This document shows, piece by piece, positions 42,301-50,308 of a DNA stretch of 64,000 nucleotides. The stretch lies in NCBI GenBank assembly GCA_024134725.1, contig CP099863.1, positions 1,855,501 to 1,919,500 of the forward strand, in the 5' to 3' direction. Every line of letters starts with the position of its first letter. The first letter of the stretch is position 1. The DNA is from Bacillus sp. 1780r2a1 (GTDB lineage: Bacteria; Bacillota; Bacilli; Bacillales; Bacillaceae_H). The translations under genes were made by a program, and so were the position numbers. The notes beneath the pieces are model-generated. The model saw nothing but the letters and a program-made list of their open reading frames with translations. It was not told where the DNA came from and searched no databases.

Positions 42301-42982
42301 AAAGGATTATACGCCAGACCCTGCAGTTTCAAGTATTTTAAAGAAGTATGAAGAAAAAACAGCACCAATCAAAGCAGAAGTTGTTGGTGAATCATTAACA
42401 ACATTACCCAAAGGATACCCGACAAACGGTGAAGTGGGAGACGTTGCGTTAGGCAATTTACTAGCTGATGGAATGAAGTACGCAATGGATTCTGATTTCG
42501 CTTTAATGAATGGTGGCGGTGTGCGTGCTCAGCTTGATGCCGGTGAAGTAACGTTTGGTGACTTGTTCTCTATTCAACCGTTTGGAAATGTCTTAAACAA
42601 AGTGACCCTTTCAGGCGCTGATCTTGAAAAGGTATTAAATAATCAAATTGCAGCTTCTGGACTCGATTTTCATGTTGCGGGCTTCCATTACACGTGGGAT
42701 CCAGCTACGCTAAAAGTAGTTGATTTAACTTTACCTGATGGAACGCCACTGAATCCAACAAAAGAGTATACAGTTGTTGTAAATAACTATATGTACGGAA
42801 ATGCAAAGTACGGAATTGGCGAGCTGTCTAAGAATATGGAAGTTGGCCCGGAAGATTTAGAAGCTACGATCGCTTATGTAAAGACGCTTCAACAACCGTT
42901 TGATTACAAAGTAGAAGGTCGCATTAAACAAGCAGTTGTAGGTGTTAACGGTCAGCAAGCAGAGTTAAAGAAAGCTCAATAA
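39338..42982 (+). CDS. Secreted bifunctional 2',3'-cyclic nucleotide phosphodiesterase / 5'-nucleotidase (YfkN-like)
   Basis: A 1214-residue exported protein with a signal peptide ending near SASN (about 31-34). Module 1 (about 60-640) is a metallophosphoesterase, with TTDIHTNL, DNGDLIQG, LGNHEFNYG and ITFSHTHKVFP, plus a 5'-nucleotidase C domain. Module 2 (about 700-1195) repeats this plan, with GMNDLHGQLD, HSGDMIGGSP, TLGNHEFDEG, FAAHNHAKV and GGGVRAQLD. It salvages phosphate and nucleosides from extracellular nucleotides. B. subtilis YfkN is longer and wall-anchored; here no LPxTG-type sorting tail follows, so the protein should be released. AAAGGTGA precedes the ATG. Confidence 0.9.
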   Translation: MKKAKHNKAKKILSTSLALSLLSMPIVTTTVSASNNHENHQNSSEKKEKHSGKKDSIVKMRLMETTDIHTNLLNYDYYKDAPYEKVGLVKTASLVKQARSEVKNSLLVDNGDLIQGTPLGTYKATVKPLKKGEVHPVFKAMNEMDYDVATLGNHEFNYGLDYLEEAYNDAEFPYINANVYIDDHDNNPDNDKNKFTPYKIVNKKVVDENGKNHVIKVGFIGFVPPQINEWDKAKLDGKVITKDIVETANKFVPEMKKKGADVVIALAHSGFSSNKNNSEDTIYALSEVQGIDAITFSHTHKVFPAKTEAALDGLFLDANKKPLPGVDNAKGTINGVPAVQAGYGGGSLGLIDLSLEKKKGKWSVINSQSSTREIYKDVKDPQTGKTVTQSTVESDKKILKAIQKDHMDTVNYVNTPIGKTTDDIHSYFALVQDDPSIQVVTNAQKWYAEKYIADNKPEYKDLPILSVGAPFKAGRNGVDEFTEIKKGDLTIRSAGDLYLYDNTLKAVKVKGSVVKEWIEMSAGKFNQITPGKSEEQQLLNPSFPVYNFDVIDGVQYQIDVTKPAKYDGNGNVINANSSRVTNLTYDGKPIDLNQEFIVVTNNYRASGGGNFPGLKGSELVVDSADENRQILMDYITEQKEITPTADNNWSIAPIKGEANVTFTSSPKGESYVKEGSNISYTNKTNDQGFGIFKLNLSGGTSTDPVKVQLLGMNDLHGQLDTDTKLTLNGQSVLAGSMEYTAAAIKQREKENENTLLVHSGDMIGGSPLISALFQDEPTVEVMEAMGFDVGTLGNHEFDEGIAELHRMIKGGDHPKGNPGYDGMNFPVVAANAYDTSTNKLITEPYAVKEVGGQKIGFIGVVTQETPSMIVQKGNETLKITDEATAINKYTKELKDQGVKAIVVLAHNPSVQNGRADAFDAADIAEKVDDEVDVIFAAHNHAKVNQVVDNKLIVQAYSYGSAFSDVDVEIDPTTGDISKKQAEIVTVYQKDYTPDPAVSSILKKYEEKTAPIKAEVVGESLTTLPKGYPTNGEVGDVALGNLLADGMKYAMDSDFALMNGGGVRAQLDAGEVTFGDLFSIQPFGNVLNKVTLSGADLEKVLNNQIAASGLDFHVAGFHYTWDPATLKVVDLTLPDGTPLNPTKEYTVVVNNYMYGNAKYGIGELSKNMEVGPEDLEATIAYVKTLQQPFDYKVEGRIKQAVVGVNGQQAELKKAQ

Positions 42983-42997
42983 TAAGGTGTTTTATGT

Positions 42998-43030
42998 AAA
43001 AGGAACGTTCAATTGTGAACGTTCCTTTTA
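42998..43030 (+). terminator. Terminator of the nucleotidase gene
   Basis: AAAAGGAACGTTCA/TGAACGTTCCTTTT with an ATTG loop. Confidence 0.85.
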
Positions 43031-43153
43031 TTATATAAGCAACCCTATTTCGCTACGTTCAATGAATATTCCATAACGATAGGTGCTGATGCACAAGTAA
43101 GCAGAAGAATAACCCCTAATAGGGACGAGTGTAAAAAATACGAACAAAGATTT

Positions 43154-43232
43154 ATTAATTAAGTTAAAAACTTAAAAAAATTAATTAAGTTAAGTTTTTT
43201 TTCTGGTTTTCCTTATTTTTTTTCGCTATAAT
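43154..43232 (+). promoter_or_regulatory. Direct repeats and -10 element before the DeoR operon
   Basis: ATTAATTAAGTTAA occurs at 43154-43167 and again at 43180-43193, a 26-bp period. CTTAA pieces lie between. TATAAT is at 43227-43232. The repeats are likely operators for the DeoR-type regulator encoded next, or UP elements. Confidence 0.5.
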
Positions 43233-43265
43233 TAGCTCATATAAAAGTAAAAGGAGGGTATTTCG

Positions 43266-44036
43266 GTGTATCAAGAGCAACGCATGAGTGCGATTGTTGA
43301 ATATCTTCATAAACACCGTACCATTACGTTAGAAGAAATTTGCGATATGTTCACCGTTTCAAAAGATACGGCGAGACGTGATTTAGTGAAGCTTGAAGAA
43401 AACGGTAAGGTTATGAGGGTAAAAGGTGGGGCGACGCTGTCGTCAAGTCATATTATAAATTATAGTGAACGAACACCTACAAAAGCGAAAGAACAAATTG
43501 CTAAAGAAGCAGCTTCATTTATTTCTGAGGGGTATGACGTGCTCTTAGATACATCTTCGACCATTGCATTGATGGCAAAATACATGGATGTAAAGCACGT
43601 TACTGTTATTACAAATTCAATTGATAATATTCATTTTTTGGATCAGTATACGGCGTGTGACACGTTTTTACTGCCTGGAAAATTCAATGGTAAAAGTCGT
43701 AACGTTACGGGGCCAAGAACCATTTCTACTTTACAAGAATACAAAGTAGATCAGCTGTTTTTAGGTACCTGCGGTGTCGGGGCAGATGGTATTACATCTC
43801 CAAGTGAAGAAGAATCTTTTTTAAAGAGACAGATGATTCAAAGTGCAAGACAAGTAATTATGCTTGCGGAACATAAGAAATTTGAACGTGAATTTTTACA
43901 CCGAGTATGTGATATTAGCGATATTGATGTCTTAATTACGAATAAAGAGCCGGAAGCAGATATAAAAGAAAAAATAGAACAAAATCAGGTGCAGCTTATC
44001 GTAACAGATTTTAATAAAGGAGACGAAACAAGATGA
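43266..44036 (+). CDS. DeoR-family transcriptional regulator
   Basis: A 256-residue repressor. The N-terminal helix-turn-helix is YLHKHRTITLEEICDMFTVSKDTARRDLVKLEENGKVMRVKGGA (residues 10-55). A sugar-phosphate isomerase-like effector domain follows (LDTSSTIALMAKYM, ITNSIDNIH, FLGTCGVGADGITSPSEEES). Such regulators respond to phosphorylated sugars or polyols. The GTG start follows AAGGAGGG. It overlaps the IolW-like dehydrogenase gene by four bases, so it probably controls that operon through the upstream direct repeats. Confidence 0.88.
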   Translation: MYQEQRMSAIVEYLHKHRTITLEEICDMFTVSKDTARRDLVKLEENGKVMRVKGGATLSSSHIINYSERTPTKAKEQIAKEAASFISEGYDVLLDTSSTIALMAKYMDVKHVTVITNSIDNIHFLDQYTACDTFLLPGKFNGKSRNVTGPRTISTLQEYKVDQLFLGTCGVGADGITSPSEEESFLKRQMIQSARQVIMLAEHKKFEREFLHRVCDISDIDVLITNKEPEADIKEKIEQNQVQLIVTDFNKGDETR

Positions 44037-45085
44037 AAAAAATAAAAGTAGGACTAGTAGGATACGGATTCTCAGCAACAGTCTTTCATACCCCTCTTTT
44101 AAGCGTATTGGAAGAATTTCAGATTTCAAAAGTTATGAGTTCAAATCCTGAAAAAGTAAAAGGTGACTTAGAAGACGTTGAGGTGGTAGGGACTCTATCC
44201 GAACTTTTAGAGGATGACAGCATTGATTTAGTTATTATTACAACACCTAGTGGCGTGCATTATAAAATGGTTAAAGACGCACTGCTTGCGGGTAAGCATG
44301 TAATTGTTGAAAAGCCGATGGTTATATCGGAAAAAGAAGCAAATGAATTAATTCAATTAGCGAAAGAACAAAATGTTAAATTAAGCGTTTATCATAACCG
44401 CAGATGGGATAATGACTATCTAACTGTTAAACAACTGATTGAACAAGGAAAATTAGGCGATGTTAAGATGTATGAGGCTCACTTCGATCGCTATCGTCCG
44501 GCTGTTCGAGATCGCTGGAGAGAAAACGAAGGGCCTGGGTCAGGAGCTCTTTATGATTTAGGCTCTCATTTAATTGACCAAGCCTTAGATCTTTTTGGAA
44601 TGCCTGACTTTGTTCAAGGAGATGTGTTTGGTCAGCGCGACGGCGCACGCACTGATGATTACTTCCATTTAGTGCTTGGATATGGGTCCCGTCGCGTTAT
44701 TTTGCACTCAAGTGCGATTGTGCCAAGCAACGGTCCGCGCTTTCAAGTTCATGGAACAAAAGCAACCTACATTAAATACGGTATAGATGGCCAAGAAGAG
44801 TTGCTAAGGTCTGGTAAGAAGCCTGAGGACGATACGTGGGGAGCAGACAATCCTGAAAACTACGGAAAATTGACAACAGGTGAAGGTGAGGAAAAACAAA
44901 TTAAAACCCTCCACGGATCTTACCTCACTTATTATAAAAAAATAGCTGACAGTTTACTTCGAGGAAATGATCTTCCCGTTTCAGCAGAGGAAGCACGTGA
45001 TGTGATTAAAGTGATTGAAGCGGCATTTGAAAGTAGTAAAGAAAAACGAGCTATCTATTTTAACGAAGGGGCGAAAAAACATTGA
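44033..45085 (+). CDS. Gfo/Idh/MocA oxidoreductase, IolW (YvaA)-like scyllo-inositol dehydrogenase
   Basis: A 350-residue NAD(P)-dependent oxidoreductase. The Rossmann motif is VGLVGYGFSATVFHTPLL, EKPM holds the conserved Lys, and the catalytic block is YDLGSHLIDQALDLFGMP. The segments SVYHNRRWDNDYLT and KPEDDTWGADNPENYGKLTT closely resemble B. subtilis YvaA (IolW), an NADP-dependent scyllo-inositol dehydrogenase. The assignment to inositol is therefore plausible but not proven. It starts in an ATGA overlap with the DeoR regulator, and its stop overlaps the next TTG start by four bases. Confidence 0.82.
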   Translation: MKKIKVGLVGYGFSATVFHTPLLSVLEEFQISKVMSSNPEKVKGDLEDVEVVGTLSELLEDDSIDLVIITTPSGVHYKMVKDALLAGKHVIVEKPMVISEKEANELIQLAKEQNVKLSVYHNRRWDNDYLTVKQLIEQGKLGDVKMYEAHFDRYRPAVRDRWRENEGPGSGALYDLGSHLIDQALDLFGMPDFVQGDVFGQRDGARTDDYFHLVLGYGSRRVILHSSAIVPSNGPRFQVHGTKATYIKYGIDGQEELLRSGKKPEDDTWGADNPENYGKLTTGEGEEKQIKTLHGSYLTYYKKIADSLLRGNDLPVSAEEARDVIKVIEAAFESSKEKRAIYFNEGAKKH

Positions 45086-45552
45086 CTGACCATTCGGCAA
45101 AGAAACTACTTGAAAAAGTAGTTCAGCAAGAAAAAGAACTAGTTCTTCAGCAATTTACAAACGACCAGGCTTTGCAGATAGGAACTGCAATTATTGATAC
45201 AGCCAAAAGCAAGGGAAAAGCAGTCACGGTAAACATTAAACGAAATGGTCAAACTTTGTTTCATCACGCAATGGAAGGTGCCATTCCCGATCACGAAGAA
45301 TGGATTAAGCGAAAGTCAAATGTTGTTCTTCGTCATCATCACAGCTCATATTATATGAAACTATACTGCGAGTTAAAAGACCGTTCCTATGCACAGTTTT
45401 ATGCAGCTGATCCTCAGGAGTTTGAAGCGGTAGGCGGGTCTTTTCCTATATCGATTAAAAATGTTGGTGTAGTTGGAAGTGTGACAGTATCAGGGATGTC
45501 ACAAGAAGAAGATCATGCACTCGTAGCGGACACAATTCGAAACTTTCTTTAG
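45082..45552 (+). CDS. UPF0303 / HbpS-like heme-degrading-domain protein
   Basis: A 156-residue soluble protein of the UPF0303 (GlcG/HbpS-like, YBR137W) family. Typical segments are ALQIGTAIIDTAKSKGKAVTVNIKRNGQTLFHHAM, WIKRKSNVVLRHHHSSYYM and GGSFPISIKNVGVVGSVTVSG. The fold binds small ligands or heme in some relatives, and no catalytic assignment can be made. The TTG start lies in the end of the dehydrogenase gene. As third gene of the DeoR/IolW-like operon it may be an accessory to polyol metabolism. The operon ends in a hairpin of the dispersed repeat family. Confidence 0.82.
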   Translation: MTDHSAKKLLEKVVQQEKELVLQQFTNDQALQIGTAIIDTAKSKGKAVTVNIKRNGQTLFHHAMEGAIPDHEEWIKRKSNVVLRHHHSSYYMKLYCELKDRSYAQFYAADPQEFEAVGGSFPISIKNVGVVGSVTVSGMSQEEDHALVADTIRNFL

Positions 45553-45585
45553 TAGTTCGGGAATCGAGATATTGGTGTGTTAAAC

Positions 45586-45650
45586 AGTTACCTATCCGAA
45601 CGATTGAGAGATACCTCTTAATCGTTCGGATTTTTTGTTGATTTGAAAAC
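45586..45650 (+). repeat. Short copy D of the dispersed terminator-repeat family
   Basis: TCCGAACGATT/AATCGTTCGGA is a perfect 11-bp stem (45595-45630) with the shared loop start GAGAG and a TTTTTTGTTGATT tail. Against copies A-C it carries C-G instead of T-A at one stem position on both arms. The GC-rich inner part is absent. The remaining sequence up to 45850 is AT-rich with no gene seen. Confidence 0.75.
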
Positions 45651-45850
45651 TAATAAAAAATAAATGATGATAAATTACGCATTCTATTAACCTCTTTTAA
45701 CTGACATTTAAACTGCAAAATATAAAATAAGAAAAAATAACAGGAATACTTTGAAAAGAAAAGTATATGCTTTAAATTATTTGAACTCATGCAACAAAAT
45801 GTCTACACTAAACACTGAGGTAAATTAAGTGAGGAGAACGTGGACAATTT

Positions 45851-46600
45851 ATGAAGTTAATTTCGTGGAACGTAAATGGTATTCGCGCTTGTGTGCGAAA
45901 AGGGTTTTTAGATTATTTTCAAGAAGTGAATGCTGATGTATTTTGTATTCAAGAGACGAAGCTGCAGGAAGGACAAATTGATTTGCAGCTAGAAGGTTAC
46001 TATCAGTATTGGAACTATGCTATAAAAAAAGGGTACTCTGGAACGGCTGTTTTTACTAAGCAAAAGCCTTTATCTGTTTCATACGGTGTTGATCAAGATT
46101 CGGAAGAAGAAGGGCGTATCGTCACCCTTGAGTTTGAACACTGCTATGTGGTAAATGTGTACACGCCAAATTCGAAAAGAGATTTAAAGCGACTTAACGA
46201 ACGGCTTCAATGGGAAGATAATTTACGTGCGTACGTAAAAAGATTAAATGCTCATAAAGCCATCATTCTTTGTGGGGATTTGAACGTAGCGCATGAAGAG
46301 ATTGATTTACGCAACCCTAAATCGAATCGTGGGAATTCCGGTTTTACAAAAGAAGAACGAGAAAAAATGACGCAATTATTAGCAGAAGGATTTGTTGATT
46401 CGTTTCGGTATCTTCATCCAAATAAAGAAGGTATGTATACATGGTGGTCGTATATGAGTACGGTAAGAGAACGAAATATTGGATGGCGCATTGACTATTT
46501 TCTAGTTTCAGAGCAGTTGAAAAGTCGATTAAAACGCGCAGATATTCACTCTCATATTTTTGGAAGTGATCATTGCCCTATATTGCTTGAGCTTAATTAA
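45851..46600 (+). CDS. exoA: Exodeoxyribonuclease III / AP endonuclease
   Basis: A 249-residue ExoIII-family enzyme for base excision repair. Motifs in order: ISWNVNGIRA (Asn), CIQETKL (catalytic Glu), YVVNVYTPNSKR (Tyr), LCGDLNVAHEEID (Asp-Asn) and GSDHCPILLEL (Asp-His). The length matches B. subtilis ExoA. Weak GAGGAG lies upstream. The pepF gene begins 12 bp after the stop, so they are co-transcribed. Confidence 0.94.
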   Translation: MKLISWNVNGIRACVRKGFLDYFQEVNADVFCIQETKLQEGQIDLQLEGYYQYWNYAIKKGYSGTAVFTKQKPLSVSYGVDQDSEEEGRIVTLEFEHCYVVNVYTPNSKRDLKRLNERLQWEDNLRAYVKRLNAHKAIILCGDLNVAHEEIDLRNPKSNRGNSGFTKEEREKMTQLLAEGFVDSFRYLHPNKEGMYTWWSYMSTVRERNIGWRIDYFLVSEQLKSRLKRADIHSHIFGSDHCPILLELN

Positions 46601-46612
46601 GGAGGAATATAC

Positions 46613-48397
46613 ATGACAACCTATCGAAATCGAAAAGATGTACCAGTTCAAGAAACGTGGAATTTAGCTGATATTTACCCAAATATAGAGGAATGGTATG
46701 CTCAGTATAATCTTATTGATCAAAAGGTTTCAGAGCTAGAAGACTTTAACGGGAGAATCTCAAAGGCTGAAGAGCTGTATCAGTTTCTAAGTTTAAAGGA
46801 AGAAATAACCTATGAATATAGCAAGCTATATGTGTATGCGTTTTTACAACATGACTTAGATACACGAGTTGCAACTTCTCAAGCACTTCTAGATAAAGCT
46901 AGGCATTTAGGGCAAAAAATAAGCAGCGCCACTTCATTCTTTATGCCGTTTTTATTATCACTAGATGAATCTACGCTTACATCCTACATAAACGAAGTAA
47001 AAGAATTAGCTTATTTTGAGGATTCGTTACTTGAGTCGTACAGATACAAAAAGCATGTGTTAAGTAAGGAGCAAGAAGAGATTTTATCGAAAATGGGAGA
47101 TGCACTAGGCTCTCCTCGTCAAACATTTGGCATGATCAATAATGCTGACATTCGATTTGGTGACGTAACGAATGACTCTGGTGAAAAGGTCACATTAACA
47201 AGAGGGATGTATAGCAAATTAATTGAGGATAAAAACAGGGAGAAGAGAAAAGAAGCATTCCAAGCATATTATAAGCCATACATGCATTTACAACATACAA
47301 TTGCTTCAACGTTAAGCTCAGCAATCAAAAATACGAAAACAACATCTGAAATTAGGCAGTATCCATCTACTTTAGAAAGAGCTCTGTTTTCGGATAACGT
47401 TCCAAAAGAGGTATATGAGAACTTAATTCAAACGACAAAAGCACATATTCAGCCGTTGCATGACTATATGGATATTCGAAAAAAAGAGCTTGGCTTACAA
47501 GAGCTTCATCAATATGACTTAAGTGTCCCCTTAGTGAAAAACCAAAAGCTAACGATTTCATATGATAAAGCATATGAAACAATGTTGGAGAGCTTGTACC
47601 CACTCGGTGAAGAGTATGTTAATACACTAAAGAGCTTTAAAGAAAAACGATATATTGATGTAAGAGAAACACCAGGGAAACGTTCGGGAGCCTATAACTT
47701 AGGTTTATACGGCGTTCATCCATTCGTTTTATTGAATCATCAAGATGATTTATCCAGCTTATTTACGCTTACTCATGAAATGGGTCATGCGATGCATAGC
47801 TATTATTCAAATCAATATCAGCCACAAATTAAAGCTGGGTACTCAATCTTCGTAGCAGAAGTAGCATCGACTGTTAATGAAGTTCTTTTAATTCGTTATC
47901 TCATTGACCAAGCTAAAACAGAAGAAGAGAAAAAGTACTTAGTAAATCATTTTATTGATCAATTTAAAGGGACCTTCTTCACACAAGTAATGTTTGCTGA
48001 GTTTGAACAAATTACGCATGAAAAAGCGCAGAAGCAAGAGTCGTTAAATGCTGAAGTATTTAGTGATGTATACGGGGACTTAATGAAACAGTATTATGGG
48101 CCAAGTCTTGTAGCAGATGAAGAAACCAAGTTTGGGTGGGCTAGAATTCCTCACTTTTACCGTCCATTTTATGTGTATAAGTATGCGACTGGATTCGTAT
48201 CAGCCATTGATATTGCAGACCGTCTCATTAAAAAAGAAGAAGGAGCAAAGGAAGCATACCTGCAATTTTTGCAAAGCGGAAGCTCGGATTATCCGCTTGA
48301 ACTATTAAAGTCTACCAACGTCGATCTTTTAAAACCAGATGCCATTACCAATGCGATGTCCGTCTTTGCCGAGTTAGTTAAGCAATTAGCCAAATAA
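46613..48397 (+). CDS. pepF: Oligoendopeptidase F
   Basis: A 594-residue M3B zinc metallopeptidase that cleaves short oligopeptides in the cytoplasm. The zinc site is LTHEMGHAMHSYYS (HExxH), with the third ligand in FVAEVASTVNE. The N-terminal PepF domain (ETWNLADIYPNIEEWYAQY) and C-terminal GWARIPHFYRPFYVYKYATGF are typical. AAGGAGGAA precedes the ATG. It follows exoA by 12 bp and is closed by repeat copy C, whose hairpin probably terminates both. Confidence 0.94.
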   Translation: MTTYRNRKDVPVQETWNLADIYPNIEEWYAQYNLIDQKVSELEDFNGRISKAEELYQFLSLKEEITYEYSKLYVYAFLQHDLDTRVATSQALLDKARHLGQKISSATSFFMPFLLSLDESTLTSYINEVKELAYFEDSLLESYRYKKHVLSKEQEEILSKMGDALGSPRQTFGMINNADIRFGDVTNDSGEKVTLTRGMYSKLIEDKNREKRKEAFQAYYKPYMHLQHTIASTLSSAIKNTKTTSEIRQYPSTLERALFSDNVPKEVYENLIQTTKAHIQPLHDYMDIRKKELGLQELHQYDLSVPLVKNQKLTISYDKAYETMLESLYPLGEEYVNTLKSFKEKRYIDVRETPGKRSGAYNLGLYGVHPFVLLNHQDDLSSLFTLTHEMGHAMHSYYSNQYQPQIKAGYSIFVAEVASTVNEVLLIRYLIDQAKTEEEKKYLVNHFIDQFKGTFFTQVMFAEFEQITHEKAQKQESLNAEVFSDVYGDLMKQYYGPSLVADEETKFGWARIPHFYRPFYVYKYATGFVSAIDIADRLIKKEEGAKEAYLQFLQSGSSDYPLELLKSTNVDLLKPDAITNAMSVFAELVKQLAK

Positions 48398-48401
48398 TTA
48401 A

Positions 48402-48675
48402 TAAAAAGAGGCTGAAACATAAGTAATCCAGCCAATGATAAACCTGAACGGTTCAGAGCTTCTCGTTTTTAATCGTTCAGGTTTTTGGTGATTAAAAAAA
48501 CAGTTTGAAAACAGGGTGGAATGGAGCATAGGACACTCCACTCGTGAGGGGACACCCAGTCCATGAGGAAGCTCAAGGCTCCTGGCCGTAGCGTAGCGGA
48601 ACGAACTTGTCCAGATAACGTAAAGAGATGAGCAAAGGTAGTGTTCGTCTTTTTGGTAATTTGTTTTGTTATGTG
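48402..48675 (+). repeat. Full-length copy C of the dispersed terminator-repeat family
   Basis: It starts AAAGAGGCTG and shares CAGCCAATGATAAACCT, the hairpin (48445-48483), GGGTGGAATG, a GC-rich inner segment, CGTCTTTTTGG and TTTTGTTATGT with copy B. The inner part has diverged most. It fills the space between pepF and the MATE gene. Confidence 0.8.
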
Positions 48676-48808
48676 CTACCTTCTTTCTCTTTATTTGAAA
48701 AACTTTCGAATGTCGAAAAAAATAGGTGAAAAGGATAGTGCATGTAGTTCAAAAGTGTGTTAAGATACGATTTGGTTGAAAAAGGATATCGGTAAAGAGG
48801 GTGAGGAT

Positions 48809-50191
48809 ATGACCGCTGTTGAGGTCAAAAAGGGTTCTGGAGAAAAGCTAAATCTCTTCTTTTTAACATGGCCTATTTTTTTAGAAGTTTTTCTTTTTAT
48901 GCTGATGGGAATTGCCGATACGTTTATGCTAAGTGCGCTTTCCGATGACGCAGTATCAGGAGTAGGGGCAGCAAATCAATACCTACATATTGCTATTTTG
49001 ATTTTGGAGGTAATTGGTAATGGTGCGGCGATTGTAGTTGCTCAGTACATCGGTTCCAAGCGCTATATGGAAGCTGCAAGAATATCTGCTTTAGCTGTTA
49101 CCATGAATTTAATTGTTGGGTTAGTCATTAGCGGTTTCTTTTTACTATCTGCACGCAGTATGATGGCGGCCATGAACTTGCAAGGTGAAGTGTTGAGCTA
49201 TGCACAAAGCTACTTAGCGATTGTTGGTGGAGCAATTTTCTTACAGGCAATTATTAATTCGCTAGCAGCTATAATCCGTGTTCATGGTTTTACAAAGCAA
49301 GCTATGTTTGTGTCTCTTGGTATGAATTTATTCCATATCGTTGGAAACTATCTATTAATCTTTGGAAAGTTCGGATTTCCAGAAATGGGCGTTCAAGGGG
49401 CTGCTATCTCAACAGTTGTCAGTCGTTTACTTGCACTAATTGTTTTCTTTTGGTTGCTATATCAAGTAATGGAGTACAAAGTAAAGGTTCAATATTATTT
49501 ATCTCTATCCAAAGAATATGTAGGGAAAATATTAAAGATTGGACTTCCATCAGCATTTGAACAAGTGATGTACCAAGGTTGTCAAATTGTCTTTTTATAT
49601 TATGCAACGTACCTTGGTTCAGAATCGTTAGCAGCTAGGCAATACGCTACTAATATTTCAATGTTCATTTACTTGTTTGCTATTGCTATTGGGATTGGAA
49701 CGTCCATTATCGTAGGTCGATTAGTAGGTGGAAACGAAAAAGATGAAGCCTATACGCGCGTCTGGCACAGCGTAAAGTGGGCTGTCGGCGTTACGCTTGG
49801 AATGGTAGTGCTTGTCATTTCGTTTCGAACAAAACTAATGAGTTTATTTACAGATAATGAACAGATCATCACACTAGGAGCTACTGTCTTAATGCTAAGC
49901 ATTGTCTTGGAAACAGGGCGAACAATGAATATTGTTTTAATCAATTCTCTACGTGCAGCTGGTGATGCTAAATACCCGCTATTTATCGGCTTATTTTCAA
50001 TGGTACTCATGAGCTTACCACTGGGTTACTTTTTTGTGTTCCATTTAGATATGGGTCTAGCTGGCATTTGGTTAGCGATTGCTGCAGACGAGTGGACGCG
50101 AGCGGTAATCATGTTCTTTCGATGGAAAAGCAGAGCGTGGGAAAATCATGCACTTGTTAATCATGAGCAGACAGAGCCTGTTCAAGCATAA
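48809..50191 (+). CDS. MATE-family efflux transporter
   Basis: A 460-residue, 12-helix multidrug/toxin exporter driven by Na+ or H+. The two internally repeated halves are clear: WPIFLEVFLFMLMGIADTFMLS and IGLPSAFEQVMYQGCQIVFLYYATYLG, each followed by a G-N-rich helix (VIGNGAAIVVAQYIG; GIGTSIIVGRLVGGNEKDEA). GAGGGTGAGG before ATG 48809 decides the start over a TTG at 48776. The substrate is unknown. A hairpin terminator follows the stop. Confidence 0.88.
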   Translation: MTAVEVKKGSGEKLNLFFLTWPIFLEVFLFMLMGIADTFMLSALSDDAVSGVGAANQYLHIAILILEVIGNGAAIVVAQYIGSKRYMEAARISALAVTMNLIVGLVISGFFLLSARSMMAAMNLQGEVLSYAQSYLAIVGGAIFLQAIINSLAAIIRVHGFTKQAMFVSLGMNLFHIVGNYLLIFGKFGFPEMGVQGAAISTVVSRLLALIVFFWLLYQVMEYKVKVQYYLSLSKEYVGKILKIGLPSAFEQVMYQGCQIVFLYYATYLGSESLAARQYATNISMFIYLFAIAIGIGTSIIVGRLVGGNEKDEAYTRVWHSVKWAVGVTLGMVVLVISFRTKLMSLFTDNEQIITLGATVLMLSIVLETGRTMNIVLINSLRAAGDAKYPLFIGLFSMVLMSLPLGYFFVFHLDMGLAGIWLAIAADEWTRAVIMFFRWKSRAWENHALVNHEQTEPVQA

Positions 50192-50224
50192 AAACCTTAA
50201 AGAATCTTTCTTTAAGGTTTTTTC
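50191..50224 (+). terminator. Terminator of the MATE gene
   Basis: AAAACCTTAAAG/CTTTAAGGTTTT stem and T6. Confidence 0.85.
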
Positions 50225-50308
50225 GTGTGGAGAAAAGTTATACATCAGTAAAAACGTTAATATGATAGTGTCATAGAGCTTGACCACAATAGGGAAGTAG
50301 GTGGAGGC

